From: a bacterium
GTDB taxonomy: Bacteria > 4484-113 > JALSIF01
Direction: 5' to 3'
Length of the DNA stretch: 7,697 nt
NCBI GenBank assembly: GCA_026981635.1
Contig: JALSIF010000311.1
Coordinates: forward strand, 1-7,697
Part shown: piece after piece, positions 1-6,426 of the stretch
Numbering within the stretch: position 1 is the stretch's first letter
How the letters are laid out: each line of letters begins with the position of its first letter
Program-made: the position numbers and the translations under genes
The notes under the pieces: generated by a model
Databases searched by the model: none
Told to the model about the DNA's origin: nothing
Seen by the model: only the letters and a program-made list of their open reading frames with translations

Positions 1-854
1 CCGAGGGACTGGGCTACTTTCTTGCTCAGCGGGTGGCCGACCTGTTCCTCTTTCTCCAGCCCGGTCGGCGGCGGGTAATTGAGCGTAATCTCCTCCTCTG
101 CTTTGGTGATGAGCTCTCCCCCGCCCGCCGCCGCCAGATCGCCTACCGCTCCGCCCGCCACCTTGCCCTCACTGCCATGGAGGTGCTCTACCTGCTCTAC
201 TCCCCCCCCAGCAAGGTAGGCCAGATGGTGGTGGAACAGGAGGGGGTGGAAGAGCTCAAGGCGGCCTATGGGCAGGGCAGAGGCATCGTGGGCCTGGGTA
301 TGCACTACGGCAACTGGGAAGTTTCCGGGGCATATACCGTCTCCCAGGGTATCCGGCTGGTGGCGGTGGGACGCGAACAGCGAGACGAGTTCTTCACCGG
401 ACTCATCTTTCCCCTGCGGGAGAAGCTGGGGATTGAAAATGTAATGCGGGGCAGGCGCTTCAGCTCCAAGCTGGTCAGGGCACTGAGGGAAGGGGCAATG
501 CTTGGCCTGCTGGCCGACCAGAACGGAGGGGCAGACGGCATCTTTGTTCCCTTCTTCGGCCGGCCCGCCTCTACCGTCAGCGGTCCCGCCGTCCTCCACC
601 TCAAGTTTGGCAGCCCCCTTTTCCTCTGCGTGGCGAGGAGACTGGCTCCAGGCCGCTTCCGCTTCATTGCACGGCCGGTCAGGGTTGGGGGACTGGAGGG
701 GCTGTCTCGTGAGGAGCAGGTGAGGAGGGTTACCGAGATCATCAACCGGGCCTATGAGGAGGTAATCCGCCAGGACCCCGAGCAGTGGGTATGGCTCCAC
801 CGCCGCTTCAAAACTCAGCCGGAAGGAGCTCCCGACCCCTACGCCGACCTCTAG
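1..854 (+). CDS. LpxL/HtrB-family lipid A / lysophospholipid acyltransferase (5' partial)
   Basis: This enzyme family moves a fatty acyl chain from an acyl carrier onto a lipid A-type or other glycolipid/phospholipid acceptor at the inner face of the cytoplasmic membrane. The frame is open from base 3 with no stop. A GTG at 33 is probably internal, because the codons before it (EGLGYFLAQR) already read like the usual family N-terminus. About 283 codons are visible against a usual ~290-310, so only about 20 residues are missing. The catalytic H-x4-D/E motif is HYGNWE at 303-320. Other hallmarks are the ADQNGG stretch (from 513), FVPFFGRPAS followed by the SGPAVLHLKFGSPL block (to about 617), and the C-terminal WVWLHRRFK (from 786). 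A basic RRRVIERNL segment near the start is also typical. The acceptor cannot be told from sequence; PIM-type acyltransferases share this fold, so LPS is not proven. The next gene follows after 33 bases. Confidence 0.88.
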   Translation, partial: EGLGYFLAQRVADLFLFLQPGRRRVIERNLLLCFGDELSPARRRQIAYRSARHLALTAMEVLYLLYSPPSKVGQMVVEQEGVEELKAAYGQGRGIVGLGMHYGNWEVSGAYTVSQGIRLVAVGREQRDEFFTGLIFPLREKLGIENVMRGRRFSSKLVRALREGAMLGLLADQNGGADGIFVPFFGRPASTVSGPAVLHLKFGSPLFLCVARRLAPGRFRFIARPVRVGGLEGLSREEQVRRVTEIINRAYEEVIRQDPEQWVWLHRRFKTQPEGAPDPYADL

Positions 855-883
855 GCCGAACCGCGCGGGCCATCGCTCGTCGG

Positions 884-889
884 TAGAAT
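884..889 (+). promoter_or_regulatory. Possible -10 box (TAGAAT) for the lipoprotein gene, leaderless spacing
   Basis: TAGAAT matches the TAnnnT -10 pattern. Its last two bases are the A and T of the ATG at 888, and exactly 7 bases separate it from the next in-frame ATG at 897. Transcription would then begin at or next to ATG 897 and give a leaderless mRNA. No convincing -35 is present: the bases 17 upstream are C/G-rich. There is also no strong Shine-Dalgarno before 888. The intergenic stretch 855-887 shows no clear terminator. Confidence 0.35.
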
Positions 890-2276
890 GGTCAGGATGA
901 ACCGCCCTCTGACAGCAATCGCCCTCGCCCTTATGGCCCTGTTCGTCCCCTGGCTCTTTTCCTCCTGTGCCAACGACATCAGTGTCCGCCAGGGCCAGGG
1001 AGGGAGCGCCCAGAACCTGATTGAGCTCACCATGCTCCTTGACGGGGCGATTGACAATGAGACCTGGTACTACTTCGCCTTCAAGTTTGACGACGACCCC
1101 ACCCTGGCCGAGGCTGAGCAGCCCCAGGCAGAGATCACCGGCAGCGAGGCGGCTAAAAACTGGGACGCCTACGTTTTCTTCCACACCGACGATCTGACCA
1201 ACCTCTCAGCTACCAACCTGAAGTTTCGCAAGCGCTCCCCCGGCGAGCCTACCTCGGGCGAAAATGCCTGGTACAAGAAGCCTCCCCTGCTAGGTGCCCA
1301 GTCCCCCTTCCTGCTGGAGGGGCAGGAGGCTCAGCTTGCGGTGGGAAACTTTTACATCACCATCTACATCCGTACCGCCGGCCTTACCGCTCCCGGCTCC
1401 GACCGCATCCTGGAGGGATTCTGGGTGCAGATGTTTACCGCCAACGCCCCCATTGACCAGGCCGATGATCCCAACCGGGAGGAACCGGCGGCAGTTCTTC
1501 ACGCCCTCAGCCGGGCGGTGTTTGTGCGCAATATAAAGGGGGTAGCGGTCACCAACCAGAGCGAAGGTGGGGTGATCGCCGAGGCTCCCCAGGCCCTCAA
1601 GAAGGCGGCCAAGCTGGTTGACTGGCGGGCGCGCACCTTTGACCGCACCGCCCTGCCCAATGTCCTTCGCATCAGCTGGCGGGTGCGGGACGGGAGATTT
1701 GACCCCACCCACTTCTACTTTATGGTGATCAACTTCACCAACGCGCCCATAGACGATCGGGAGGACCTGCGTCCCTTCCACGACATCTCCTCCGAGGACA
1801 GCCGGGGCAAGAACTGGGATCTTTACATCCTCTACACCGAGGCCAGCGGCTCGCCCCAGTTTCTCTTCCTCAAGCGGGGTCCCAACGACGCCCTGACCGG
1901 AACCCAGCGATGGACCAACAGCCCGCCCCAGAACATCTCTGGACTGGGCTCGGTGCTCAAGAGCTTTAATGCCTCAAACGGTGAGGTCCGCCTGGTCTTT
2001 GACCCCCGTGCCATCACCAACGTTTTCGGCCAACACCCGCCCTGGATCATGGTTGACTTCATCACCGCCGATGCGGGCATAGATGACCTCAACAATCCCC
2101 CCCCGCGGTTGGGGCGGGTGTTTGACTGGCTGGAGCGGCCGCTGGTGATTGACCTCTTCCAGGACCAGCTGCGCATTGATGAGGCGCTGCTTAGACTGGA
2201 GCAGACCGATCCCCAGGGCACCCCGCCGGCGGCCGATGACATCTCCGACTGGGAAGTGGAGCAGCTGTTTGAATGA
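888..2276 (+). CDS. Predicted secreted lipoprotein with two copies of an unrecognised ~165-residue domain
   Basis: I do not recognise the family. The N-terminus is basic (MVRMNR), then hydrophobic (about residues 8-23), and ends in LFSSC with Cys27. This looks like a lipoprotein signal peptide, although Phe at -3 is not a canonical lipobox residue. The mature protein is acidic and rich in Asp, Asn, Pro and aromatic residues, with alternating hydrophobic strands such as NFYITIYIRT and FYFMVINFT, which suggests beta-sandwich domains. Two related halves can be aligned by eye, about 45-212 and 260-420. They share NWD-A/L-Y, an F-x-KR-x-P turn followed by W and PP, and W followed by F-x-T-A-[ND]-A-x-ID. 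A 40-residue linker and an acidic tail flank the second copy. The 462-residue length uses ATG 888. ATG 897 is equally good and lies 7 bases after a TAGAAT box. The gene overlaps the next start by ATGA, so the two are probably co-translated. The role is unknown; surface glycan or protein binding is only a guess from the fold impression. Confidence 0.8.
   Translation: MVRMNRPLTAIALALMALFVPWLFSSCANDISVRQGQGGSAQNLIELTMLLDGAIDNETWYYFAFKFDDDPTLAEAEQPQAEITGSEAAKNWDAYVFFHTDDLTNLSATNLKFRKRSPGEPTSGENAWYKKPPLLGAQSPFLLEGQEAQLAVGNFYITIYIRTAGLTAPGSDRILEGFWVQMFTANAPIDQADDPNREEPAAVLHALSRAVFVRNIKGVAVTNQSEGGVIAEAPQALKKAAKLVDWRARTFDRTALPNVLRISWRVRDGRFDPTHFYFMVINFTNAPIDDREDLRPFHDISSEDSRGKNWDLYILYTEASGSPQFLFLKRGPNDALTGTQRWTNSPPQNISGLGSVLKSFNASNGEVRLVFDPRAITNVFGQHPPWIMVDFITADAGIDDLNNPPPRLGRVFDWLERPLVIDLFQDQLRIDEALLRLEQTDPQGTPPAADDISDWEVEQLFE
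1020..1523 (+). repeat. Protein repeat 1 of the lipoprotein (residues ~45-212)
   Basis: This is the first copy of the internal duplication. Landmarks are WYYFAFKFDDD (60-70), NWDAYVFF (91-98), FRKRSPGEPTSG (113-124), W128 with PP at 132-133, and FWVQMFTANAPID (178-190). The similarity to copy 2 is at protein level; the bases have diverged, so the duplication is old. Confidence 0.65.
1665..2147 (+). repeat. Protein repeat 2 of the lipoprotein (residues ~260-420)
   Basis: This is the second copy. Landmarks are FYFMVINFTNAPID (276-289), NWDLYILY (309-316), FLKRGPNDALTG (327-338), W342 with PP at 346-347, and WIMVDFITADAGID (386-399). The order and spacing follow copy 1. The NAPID motif appears near the start of copy 2 and near the end of copy 1, so the true domain boundaries may be shifted. 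Confidence 0.65.
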
Positions 2277-2995
2277 GGCTCCTAAACCGCATCGCCAACC
2301 TGATCGGCTGGACGGTTATCCTGCTGGTTCTGCTTGCCGCCCTCTTCTGGTGGAAGGGAGTGCCTTATGCAAAGGATCGCATCAAGTCGGTCCTGCGCAC
2401 CCGCTTTGCCCTCTCTCCTTCTGCCGACATTGAGGTGGAGTTCCTGGATCCGAAGGCGGTTATAGAGGGACGCATTGAATCCCTTTCCATCCGCAGCCCG
2501 GAGGCGCTGGTGGGCTCCATCCCGGTGGTGGAGTTTGAGCTTTCCGCTGATGGGCTTGACTTTGACCCCCTTTCCACCCTGGTGCTGGGCGATCCCAAGC
2601 TGGGGGAGATTGAGCGGGGGGAGGTTAGCTTTGCGGTAAGAGAGGAGAGCTTGGAGAAGGTTTGGCGTGAGCGGGCCAGGCGGCTTAGCATCACCGACCT
2701 CGCTATGCGCATAAGCCCTGGGCAGGTAAAGGTGTTTGCCAAGGTGGACCTTCTTTTGATCAAGGTTCCGGCCAGCGTCTATGGAACCTTTGTGGCCGAG
2801 GGGAGCCGGGTGCGCTTTAGGGAAGCCACCCGGGAGGTAGGGGAGGACCAGGGTGCCGAGGCGGGAAAGCTCATTGACCGCCTGGTGGGAAAGCTGGCCC
2901 CGGCCATTGATCTTAGTGGGCTGGGCAGGGGATTCATGGTTGATGAGGTGAGGCTTGAGGAGGGCATGATCGCCGTTCGGGGAAGTGCCGGCTGA
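2273..2995 (+). CDS. DUF2993 / LmeA-like membrane-anchored lipid-binding protein
   Basis: DUF2993 proteins are extracytoplasmic, SMP-like lipid-binding proteins; mycobacterial LmeA binds phospholipid and supports periplasmic lipomannan elongation. Here a single N-terminal membrane segment (about residues 9-28) follows a short basic start, and a ~200-residue extracytoplasmic domain follows. Family-like features are the IEGRIESLSIRS strand (64-74), the EFELSADGLDFDPLSTL stretch (87-103), the LSITDLAMRISPG segment (138-150) and the closing pattern VGKLAPAIDLSGLGRGF then VRLEEGMIAVRG (205-237). Length is 240 residues, normal for the family. The ATG overlaps the lipoprotein stop (ATGA), with GGAG at 2258-2261 as a distant ribosome site, so coupled translation is likely. 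The assignment rests on remembered family patterns. AsmA-like or other lipid-transfer domains are alternatives. The specific lipid is unknown. Confidence 0.65.
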   Translation: MRLLNRIANLIGWTVILLVLLAALFWWKGVPYAKDRIKSVLRTRFALSPSADIEVEFLDPKAVIEGRIESLSIRSPEALVGSIPVVEFELSADGLDFDPLSTLVLGDPKLGEIERGEVSFAVREESLEKVWRERARRLSITDLAMRISPGQVKVFAKVDLLLIKVPASVYGTFVAEGSRVRFREATREVGEDQGAEAGKLIDRLVGKLAPAIDLSGLGRGFMVDEVRLEEGMIAVRGSAG

Positions 2996-3037
2996 TCCTT
3001 TCTGTCACCCGCCGCCGACTGCTAAGCTCAGGGGGCT

Positions 3038-3445
3038 ATGGGACGGGGAGAGCTAAGCGGATTTGTGGCCGGACTGCTGGTCGGGGCGATGATTATGGTA
3101 CTGGCCGGTGGGGCGGTGCCGGGGTCGGCCGAGGATCCGGTGGTTACCCGAAGCTTTCTGGAGGCAAGCTTCACCTGGCAGAGGGTCCCTCTGGTGGGCG
3201 GCGAGGTGGCGGTAGAGCTTCGCCCCGGCGGCGAGCTGGTGGTGGCGGAGGCGGGCGAGGACTTCACCCTCAAGATCACCCCCCAGGAGGGAAGCTTTCT
3301 GGAGCTGCCCGGCTTTGAGGAGCGGGACATCCGCCTCACGGGAGTGAGGCTCGGCCGCACCTACATGTGGCTGGGTGAGGAGCCCATCCGCATCACCTTC
3401 GCCGGCAAGGGGAGGGCCTACTTCAGACGGGGCAGGGTGGAGTAG
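3038..3445 (+). CDS. Small membrane-anchored or secreted extracytoplasmic protein of unknown function
   Basis: This 135-residue protein has an N-terminal hydrophobic segment (about 8-27) ending near GGAVPGSAEDP, so it is either cleaved and secreted or stays anchored. The remainder is beta-rich and charged, with the pattern GGELVVAEAGEDFTLKI (64-80) and a C-terminal FAGKGRAYFRRGRVE. From memory, the sequence after the hydrophobic stretch (GSAEDPVVTRSFLE) resembles small clostridial and related envelope proteins carrying a (S/E)DPLVTKSYVD-like motif, followed by a Gly-rich G-x-x-L-x-x-x-x-G-T/E turn; these have no assigned function. The start is ATG 3038, preceded by AGGGGG (3030-3035). The 42-base gap after the DUF2993 gene shows no strong terminator. 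The DUF5693 gene begins 4 bases after its stop, so the two are very probably co-translated and may act together. Confidence 0.75.
   Translation: MGRGELSGFVAGLLVGAMIMVLAGGAVPGSAEDPVVTRSFLEASFTWQRVPLVGGEVAVELRPGGELVVAEAGEDFTLKITPQEGSFLELPGFEERDIRLTGVRLGRTYMWLGEEPIRITFAGKGRAYFRRGRVE
3439..3442 (+). promoter_or_regulatory. Ribosome binding site deciding the DUF5693 start
   Basis: GGAG lies 7 bases before GTG 3450, inside the last codons of the previous gene. It supports the short start over ATG 3375. Confidence 0.6.
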
Positions 3446-3449
3446 GGCG

Positions 3450-5315
3450 GTGGCGCGCTACGGTCTAAGCCGCAGGAGCCTGCTTGCCATCTCGGCGGTG
3501 CTCATCCTCTTTAGCCTCATCATGGCCCTGCCGCTGCTGTGGCAGCGCTACTCCTTTGACCGCGCCAACCGCACCGTCTACCTGGTGGTGGACGGGGACG
3601 ACCTGGGCTCCCTTGCCGCCTACTGGGGAGAGAAGAATGCCGCCTCCCTGGCCGATCCGGTGGAGGTGTGGGCGGTGGCGCTAAGCGAGCTATCTTTGGA
3701 AGATGCCCTGCGCCGGGGGCTTGCCCGCTGGGAAGGGGGGAGGCTGGTCGCCACCAGTCTACCCCTGGACAGTAAGCGGCAGGGCTGTCACCCCTGGGAG
3801 TGGGCCGACTTCTCTTCTGGCGGCGAGATCGGCTTCCAGAACACTCCCTGGGGCTTTGACCCCAGCCAGCGCTGGATGGTGGACGAGTTTCCCCACCTGC
3901 TCTGGAGAGTGCGCAACCACTTCACCCTGCGGGACCGCTGCCTGGGGCTGACCCTGGACCTCGCCACCCGCGGCGGGCTGGTCATCTTTGAGGGCACCCA
4001 GGTCTTGGGCTACCCCGACCAGCTTGACCAGGTGGCGGAAGAGATCGCCGCGCGAGGAAGCTACTTCGGAAAGGTTGAGTTTGGCCCCCAGGACGGGGAT
4101 GCGGCTCTGGCGGCGAGGCTGGGTGAGCGGGCGCTGGTGGTCCACTCCATCTCCGACCCGGAGCTGGTCCACTATGGGGTGGAGGATGCGGTGGCCCGCT
4201 ACGTGAGGGCGGTGCGCGAGCGGGGCGTCCGGGTGCTCTACCTCAACCTCTTTACGCCGGAGAACGCCACCCCCACCTCGGGCGGCCGGGGGCTGGGACC
4301 GAGCATGAAGCTGATTGATGAGCTGAGTCGCCGGCTCAGAGTAGAGGGCTACCGGCTGGCTTCGGCCAGCGAAAGGCTGGAGCTTCCCCTGGAGATGCTG
4401 GAGCTGGGCAGGGCCGACCGGGGCTGGCGGCTGGCCCTGGCCCTGCTTGCCCTGGGCTTTGGCTTCTGGATGCTGGAGCTCTCCCTGCCCCTAACCAGAC
4501 CCTGGCGCCTCTACCTGGTCCTTGGGCTGGCCCTGCTTGTTCTCCTTGGCGGGACGGTCTCCTCTTATCTTGGCCGGGAGCTTTCCGGGCTCATCGTGGG
4601 GTTCAGTGCGCCCCTGATCGGGGTGCTGGTGGGGTTGGGAATGCTTACCCGCTCCCGCATCTCGCCCCTTTCCACTCTATACGCCTTCCTGGCGGCCAAC
4701 CTGATCACCCTGGCGGGTGGGCTGGTGATCTATGCCCTCTTCTCCACCCCGGCCGGGGTGCTTCGCCAGGAGAGCCTGAGGGGCATCACCCTGCTTCTCC
4801 TGCTTCCCCTCCTGGTGCTGGCGGCAAACTTCTGGCGGCTTAGGGATTACGCCTCCACCAGGTCGGTCTATGAGCGAATTGAGAGGCTGCTTGCCGAGCG
4901 GGTGAGCTTTACCGATCTTGCTGTGATGGGCCTTCTTCTGGTTGGGGTTGCGGTGATGGTCATAAGAAGCGGCAACGAGGCAGCCGGGCTGGTCAGCCAG
5001 CTTGAGCTGGCCCTTCGGGAGAAGGTGGAGGCCCTGCTTGCGGTCAGGCCACGCACCAAGGAGCTCCTCGGCCAGCCGATGCTCTTTCTTGCCGCTGCCG
5101 CCCTGGCCGGCCGGCGTGAGACCCTGGCCTTCCTTGCCCTGATGGCCTTTGCAGTGGCCGAGGTCTCGGTGCTGAATACCTTCCTCCACAACCAGACCCC
5201 CATCCTGGTCTCCCTCATCCGGGTGGGGCTGGGGATGGCCTGGGGCCTGGTGGTGGGCCTCATCCTCTACTGGCTGGCAGACCTGGTGCTCAGAAGGCTC
5301 GGGCGGGGAGGCTAG
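3450..5315 (+). CDS. DUF5693 family polytopic membrane protein
   Basis: Family function is unknown; members are commonly encoded next to csaB. The 621 residues comprise an N-terminal membrane segment (about 11-30), an extracytoplasmic domain (about 35-325) and roughly eight C-terminal membrane helices (from about 327). Hallmarks are TVYLVVDGDDL (42-52), ELSLEDALRRG (80-90), VVHSISDPEL (230-239), then AVARYVRAVRERGVRVLYLN (247-266). Late in the protein, RSGNE (506-510) is followed by LREKVEALLAVRPRTKELLG (522-541) and by the LNTF / TPILVSLIR pair (575-591). I chose GTG 3450, 4 bases after the previous stop, because GGAG (3439-3442) sits 7 bases upstream. The longer frame from ATG 3375 would overlap the previous gene by 71 bases and adds a Ser/Pro/Arg-rich tail unlike the family. 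An unusual 101-165 region carries the only two cysteines (113 and 164). csaB follows after 5 bases, so a role in wall-polymer export or modification is inferred. Confidence 0.85.
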   Translation: MARYGLSRRSLLAISAVLILFSLIMALPLLWQRYSFDRANRTVYLVVDGDDLGSLAAYWGEKNAASLADPVEVWAVALSELSLEDALRRGLARWEGGRLVATSLPLDSKRQGCHPWEWADFSSGGEIGFQNTPWGFDPSQRWMVDEFPHLLWRVRNHFTLRDRCLGLTLDLATRGGLVIFEGTQVLGYPDQLDQVAEEIAARGSYFGKVEFGPQDGDAALAARLGERALVVHSISDPELVHYGVEDAVARYVRAVRERGVRVLYLNLFTPENATPTSGGRGLGPSMKLIDELSRRLRVEGYRLASASERLELPLEMLELGRADRGWRLALALLALGFGFWMLELSLPLTRPWRLYLVLGLALLVLLGGTVSSYLGRELSGLIVGFSAPLIGVLVGLGMLTRSRISPLSTLYAFLAANLITLAGGLVIYALFSTPAGVLRQESLRGITLLLLLPLLVLAANFWRLRDYASTRSVYERIERLLAERVSFTDLAVMGLLLVGVAVMVIRSGNEAAGLVSQLELALREKVEALLAVRPRTKELLGQPMLFLAAAALAGRRETLAFLALMAFAVAEVSVLNTFLHNQTPILVSLIRVGLGMAWGLVVGLILYWLADLVLRRLGRGG

Positions 5316-5320
5316 CGGCG

Positions 5321-6358
5321 GTGCGCCTGCTTCTGGTGGGCTACTTTGGGGCGGGAAACCTGGGCGACGAGCTGATCCTTAAGGCGGCAGCAGGCTTTCT
5401 GCTGGAAAGGTTTCCTAAGGCAAAGCTGCTCTATATCAGCCGCGGTCAGGTTGACCCTCCCCATCCGAGCCTGAGGCCCCTCCACTTTCTGGACCTGGGC
5501 CGCATCGCCTACTGGGCGGCCAAGGCAACTGCGGCCATCTTTCCCGGCGGGAGCGTCCTGCAAAACAGGACCAGCCTGAGGAGTCTCTTCTACTATCGGA
5601 CAGTGGCGGGCTTGCTCAGGCGTTTCGGCACCCCCTACTTCATGCTGGGGCAGGGGATCGGTCCCCTCGTCGGCAGGGTTGCCCAGGGCTATGCGCGGGA
5701 GGTGCTTAGTGGGGCAGAGTGGATTTCGGCCCGCGATCAAGAAGCCTTCATTGAGATGGCAAACCTTCTCGGGCCCAACCGCAAGCTTCACTTGGGAGCG
5801 GACACGGCTCTACTTACCCCTCCGCAGGAGCCAGCTCAGGTGGAGAGGGAGCAGGCTCGCAGGCTGGTAGTGGTTCCTCGTGCCTGGCTGGACCTGGAAG
5901 GGCTGGCTGGGGCCCTGGGTCGAATTGAGAGGGCGCAGTTTGAGGAGGCGGTGGTGGCCTACTTTGAACCTGGCGAGGAGGAGCTGGCGGCGAGGGTGGC
6001 AGAGCTGATTTCACCCCTCACCAGCGGGATCAGGGTAGTTGCCCCCTCCGTTGATCACCCCACCATGCCATTCCTAGGAAGCTCACTGGTCATAAGCTGT
6101 CGCTACCACGGGGTGCTGCTTTCCGCCTTGGCGGGAGTGCCCGCCATCGCCCTGGGCAGGGACCCCAAGCTGATTGCCCTGTCCGGCTCCTTGGCTCTCC
6201 CTTTGGCCGAGCGGCCAGAACAGCTCCCTCAGCTTATTGAACCCATTCTGGAAGAGGGCAGGGGAGGGAAGCTTCAGGCCGCCCTCCACCGCCTGCGCCA
6301 GCGAGCCCAGGTGGCCTGGGAGGAGCTCGCCCGGCGGCTTAGCGCGGTAGCCGGCTGA
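5321..6358 (+). CDS. csaB: Polysaccharide pyruvyl transferase, CsaB type
   Basis: CsaB transfers pyruvate from phosphoenolpyruvate as a ketal onto an amino-sugar of the secondary cell-wall polymer; SLH-domain proteins then bind that pyruvylated glycan. The GT-B-like N-terminal half starts with LLLVGYFGAGNLGDELIL (3-20), the standard G(Y/F)G-x-GNxGDE motif. FPGGSVLQNRTSLRSLFYY (74-92) replaces the usual GGGSLLQD-TS-RSL-YY, and LGQGIGPL (109-116) follows. SARDQEA (136-142) matches the S/T-x-RD-x-x family motif, and GADTALL (159-165) matches the A-D-x-A/S-L pattern. The C-terminal half carries SCRYHGVLLSALAGVP (259-274), the S-x-R-x-H motif of the family, then DPKL. Length (345) is normal. It starts at GTG 5321, 5 bases after the DUF5693 stop, with GGGGAG (5305-5310) as ribosome site. 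It lacks membrane segments and should act in the cytoplasm before polymer export. Confidence 0.88.
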   Translation: MRLLLVGYFGAGNLGDELILKAAAGFLLERFPKAKLLYISRGQVDPPHPSLRPLHFLDLGRIAYWAAKATAAIFPGGSVLQNRTSLRSLFYYRTVAGLLRRFGTPYFMLGQGIGPLVGRVAQGYAREVLSGAEWISARDQEAFIEMANLLGPNRKLHLGADTALLTPPQEPAQVEREQARRLVVVPRAWLDLEGLAGALGRIERAQFEEAVVAYFEPGEEELAARVAELISPLTSGIRVVAPSVDHPTMPFLGSSLVISCRYHGVLLSALAGVPAIALGRDPKLIALSGSLALPLAERPEQLPQLIEPILEEGRGGKLQAALHRLRQRAQVAWEELARRLSAVAG

Positions 6359-6364
6359 TATAAT
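6356..6364 (+). promoter_or_regulatory. Extended -10 promoter (TGATATAAT) for uppS-cdsA
   Basis: TG-A-TATAAT is a perfect extended -10 for the housekeeping sigma factor, striking in such GC-rich DNA. Its TGA is also the csaB stop codon. The -35 position 17 bases upstream (GGCTTA, 6336-6341) is weak, which an extended -10 tolerates. Transcription would start near 6371, giving a leader of about 55 bases before ATG 6427 and letting uppS and cdsA be expressed independently of the upstream genes. Confidence 0.6.
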
Positions 6365-6377
6365 CAGACCCAACTTA

Positions 6378-6419
6378 GCCCGCCCCGGTGACCAGCAGGG
6401 GGCAGGCGAAGGGGCAGGG
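6378..6419 (+). promoter_or_regulatory. uppS leader with two competing hairpins over the ribosome binding site
   Basis: The C-rich segment 6378-6386 (GCCCGCCCC) can pair with 6399-6407 (GGGGCAGGC), nine pairs with one mismatch and a 12-base loop. Most of it can instead pair with 6411-6418 (GGGGCAGG), a second copy of the same octamer 12 bases later, which overlaps the uppS ribosome site AGGG (6416-6419). The two pairings exclude each other, so one leaves the ribosome site free and the other hides it. Whether this regulates or is chance in GC-rich DNA cannot be decided here. Confidence 0.35.
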
Positions 6420-6426
6420 TTTAAGT

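Noticed and set aside
33-35. GTG 33 as the true start of the acyltransferase
   Set aside because: The frame is open to base 3 and the preceding codons resemble the family N-terminus; the gene most likely begins before the window.
855-887. Possible terminator between the acyltransferase and lipoprotein genes
   Set aside because: Only short imperfect G/C complementarity and no T-run, so no intrinsic terminator can be supported.
1531-1536. TATAAA inside the lipoprotein gene as an internal promoter
   Set aside because: No -35 partner and no gene start downstream within a sensible distance.
1290-1781. 163-codon minus-strand open frame within the lipoprotein gene
   Set aside because: It is a shadow of a protein with a coherent signal peptide and internal repeats; no recognisable domain and no ribosome site support it.
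3023-3028. TAAGCT as a -10 box before the 135-residue protein
   Set aside because: Poor match, no -35, 9 rather than 7 bases to the ATG, and a purine-rich ribosome site is present instead.
3375-3449. Longer N-terminus for the DUF5693 protein starting at ATG 3375
   Set aside because: It overlaps the upstream gene by 71 bases in another frame, encodes a low-complexity Ser/Pro/Arg tail, and GTG 3450 has a well-placed GGAG.
4677-5189. 170-codon open frame on the minus strand inside the DUF5693 gene
   Set aside because: GC-rich coding DNA leaves long antisense frames open; its translation is low-complexity (Gln, Lys, Gly) and the plus strand has clear family motifs here.
6388-6426. uppS start at GTG 6388
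   Set aside because: No ribosome site precedes it, the 13 extra residues match nothing in the family, and ATG 6427 has AGGG at 7 bases.
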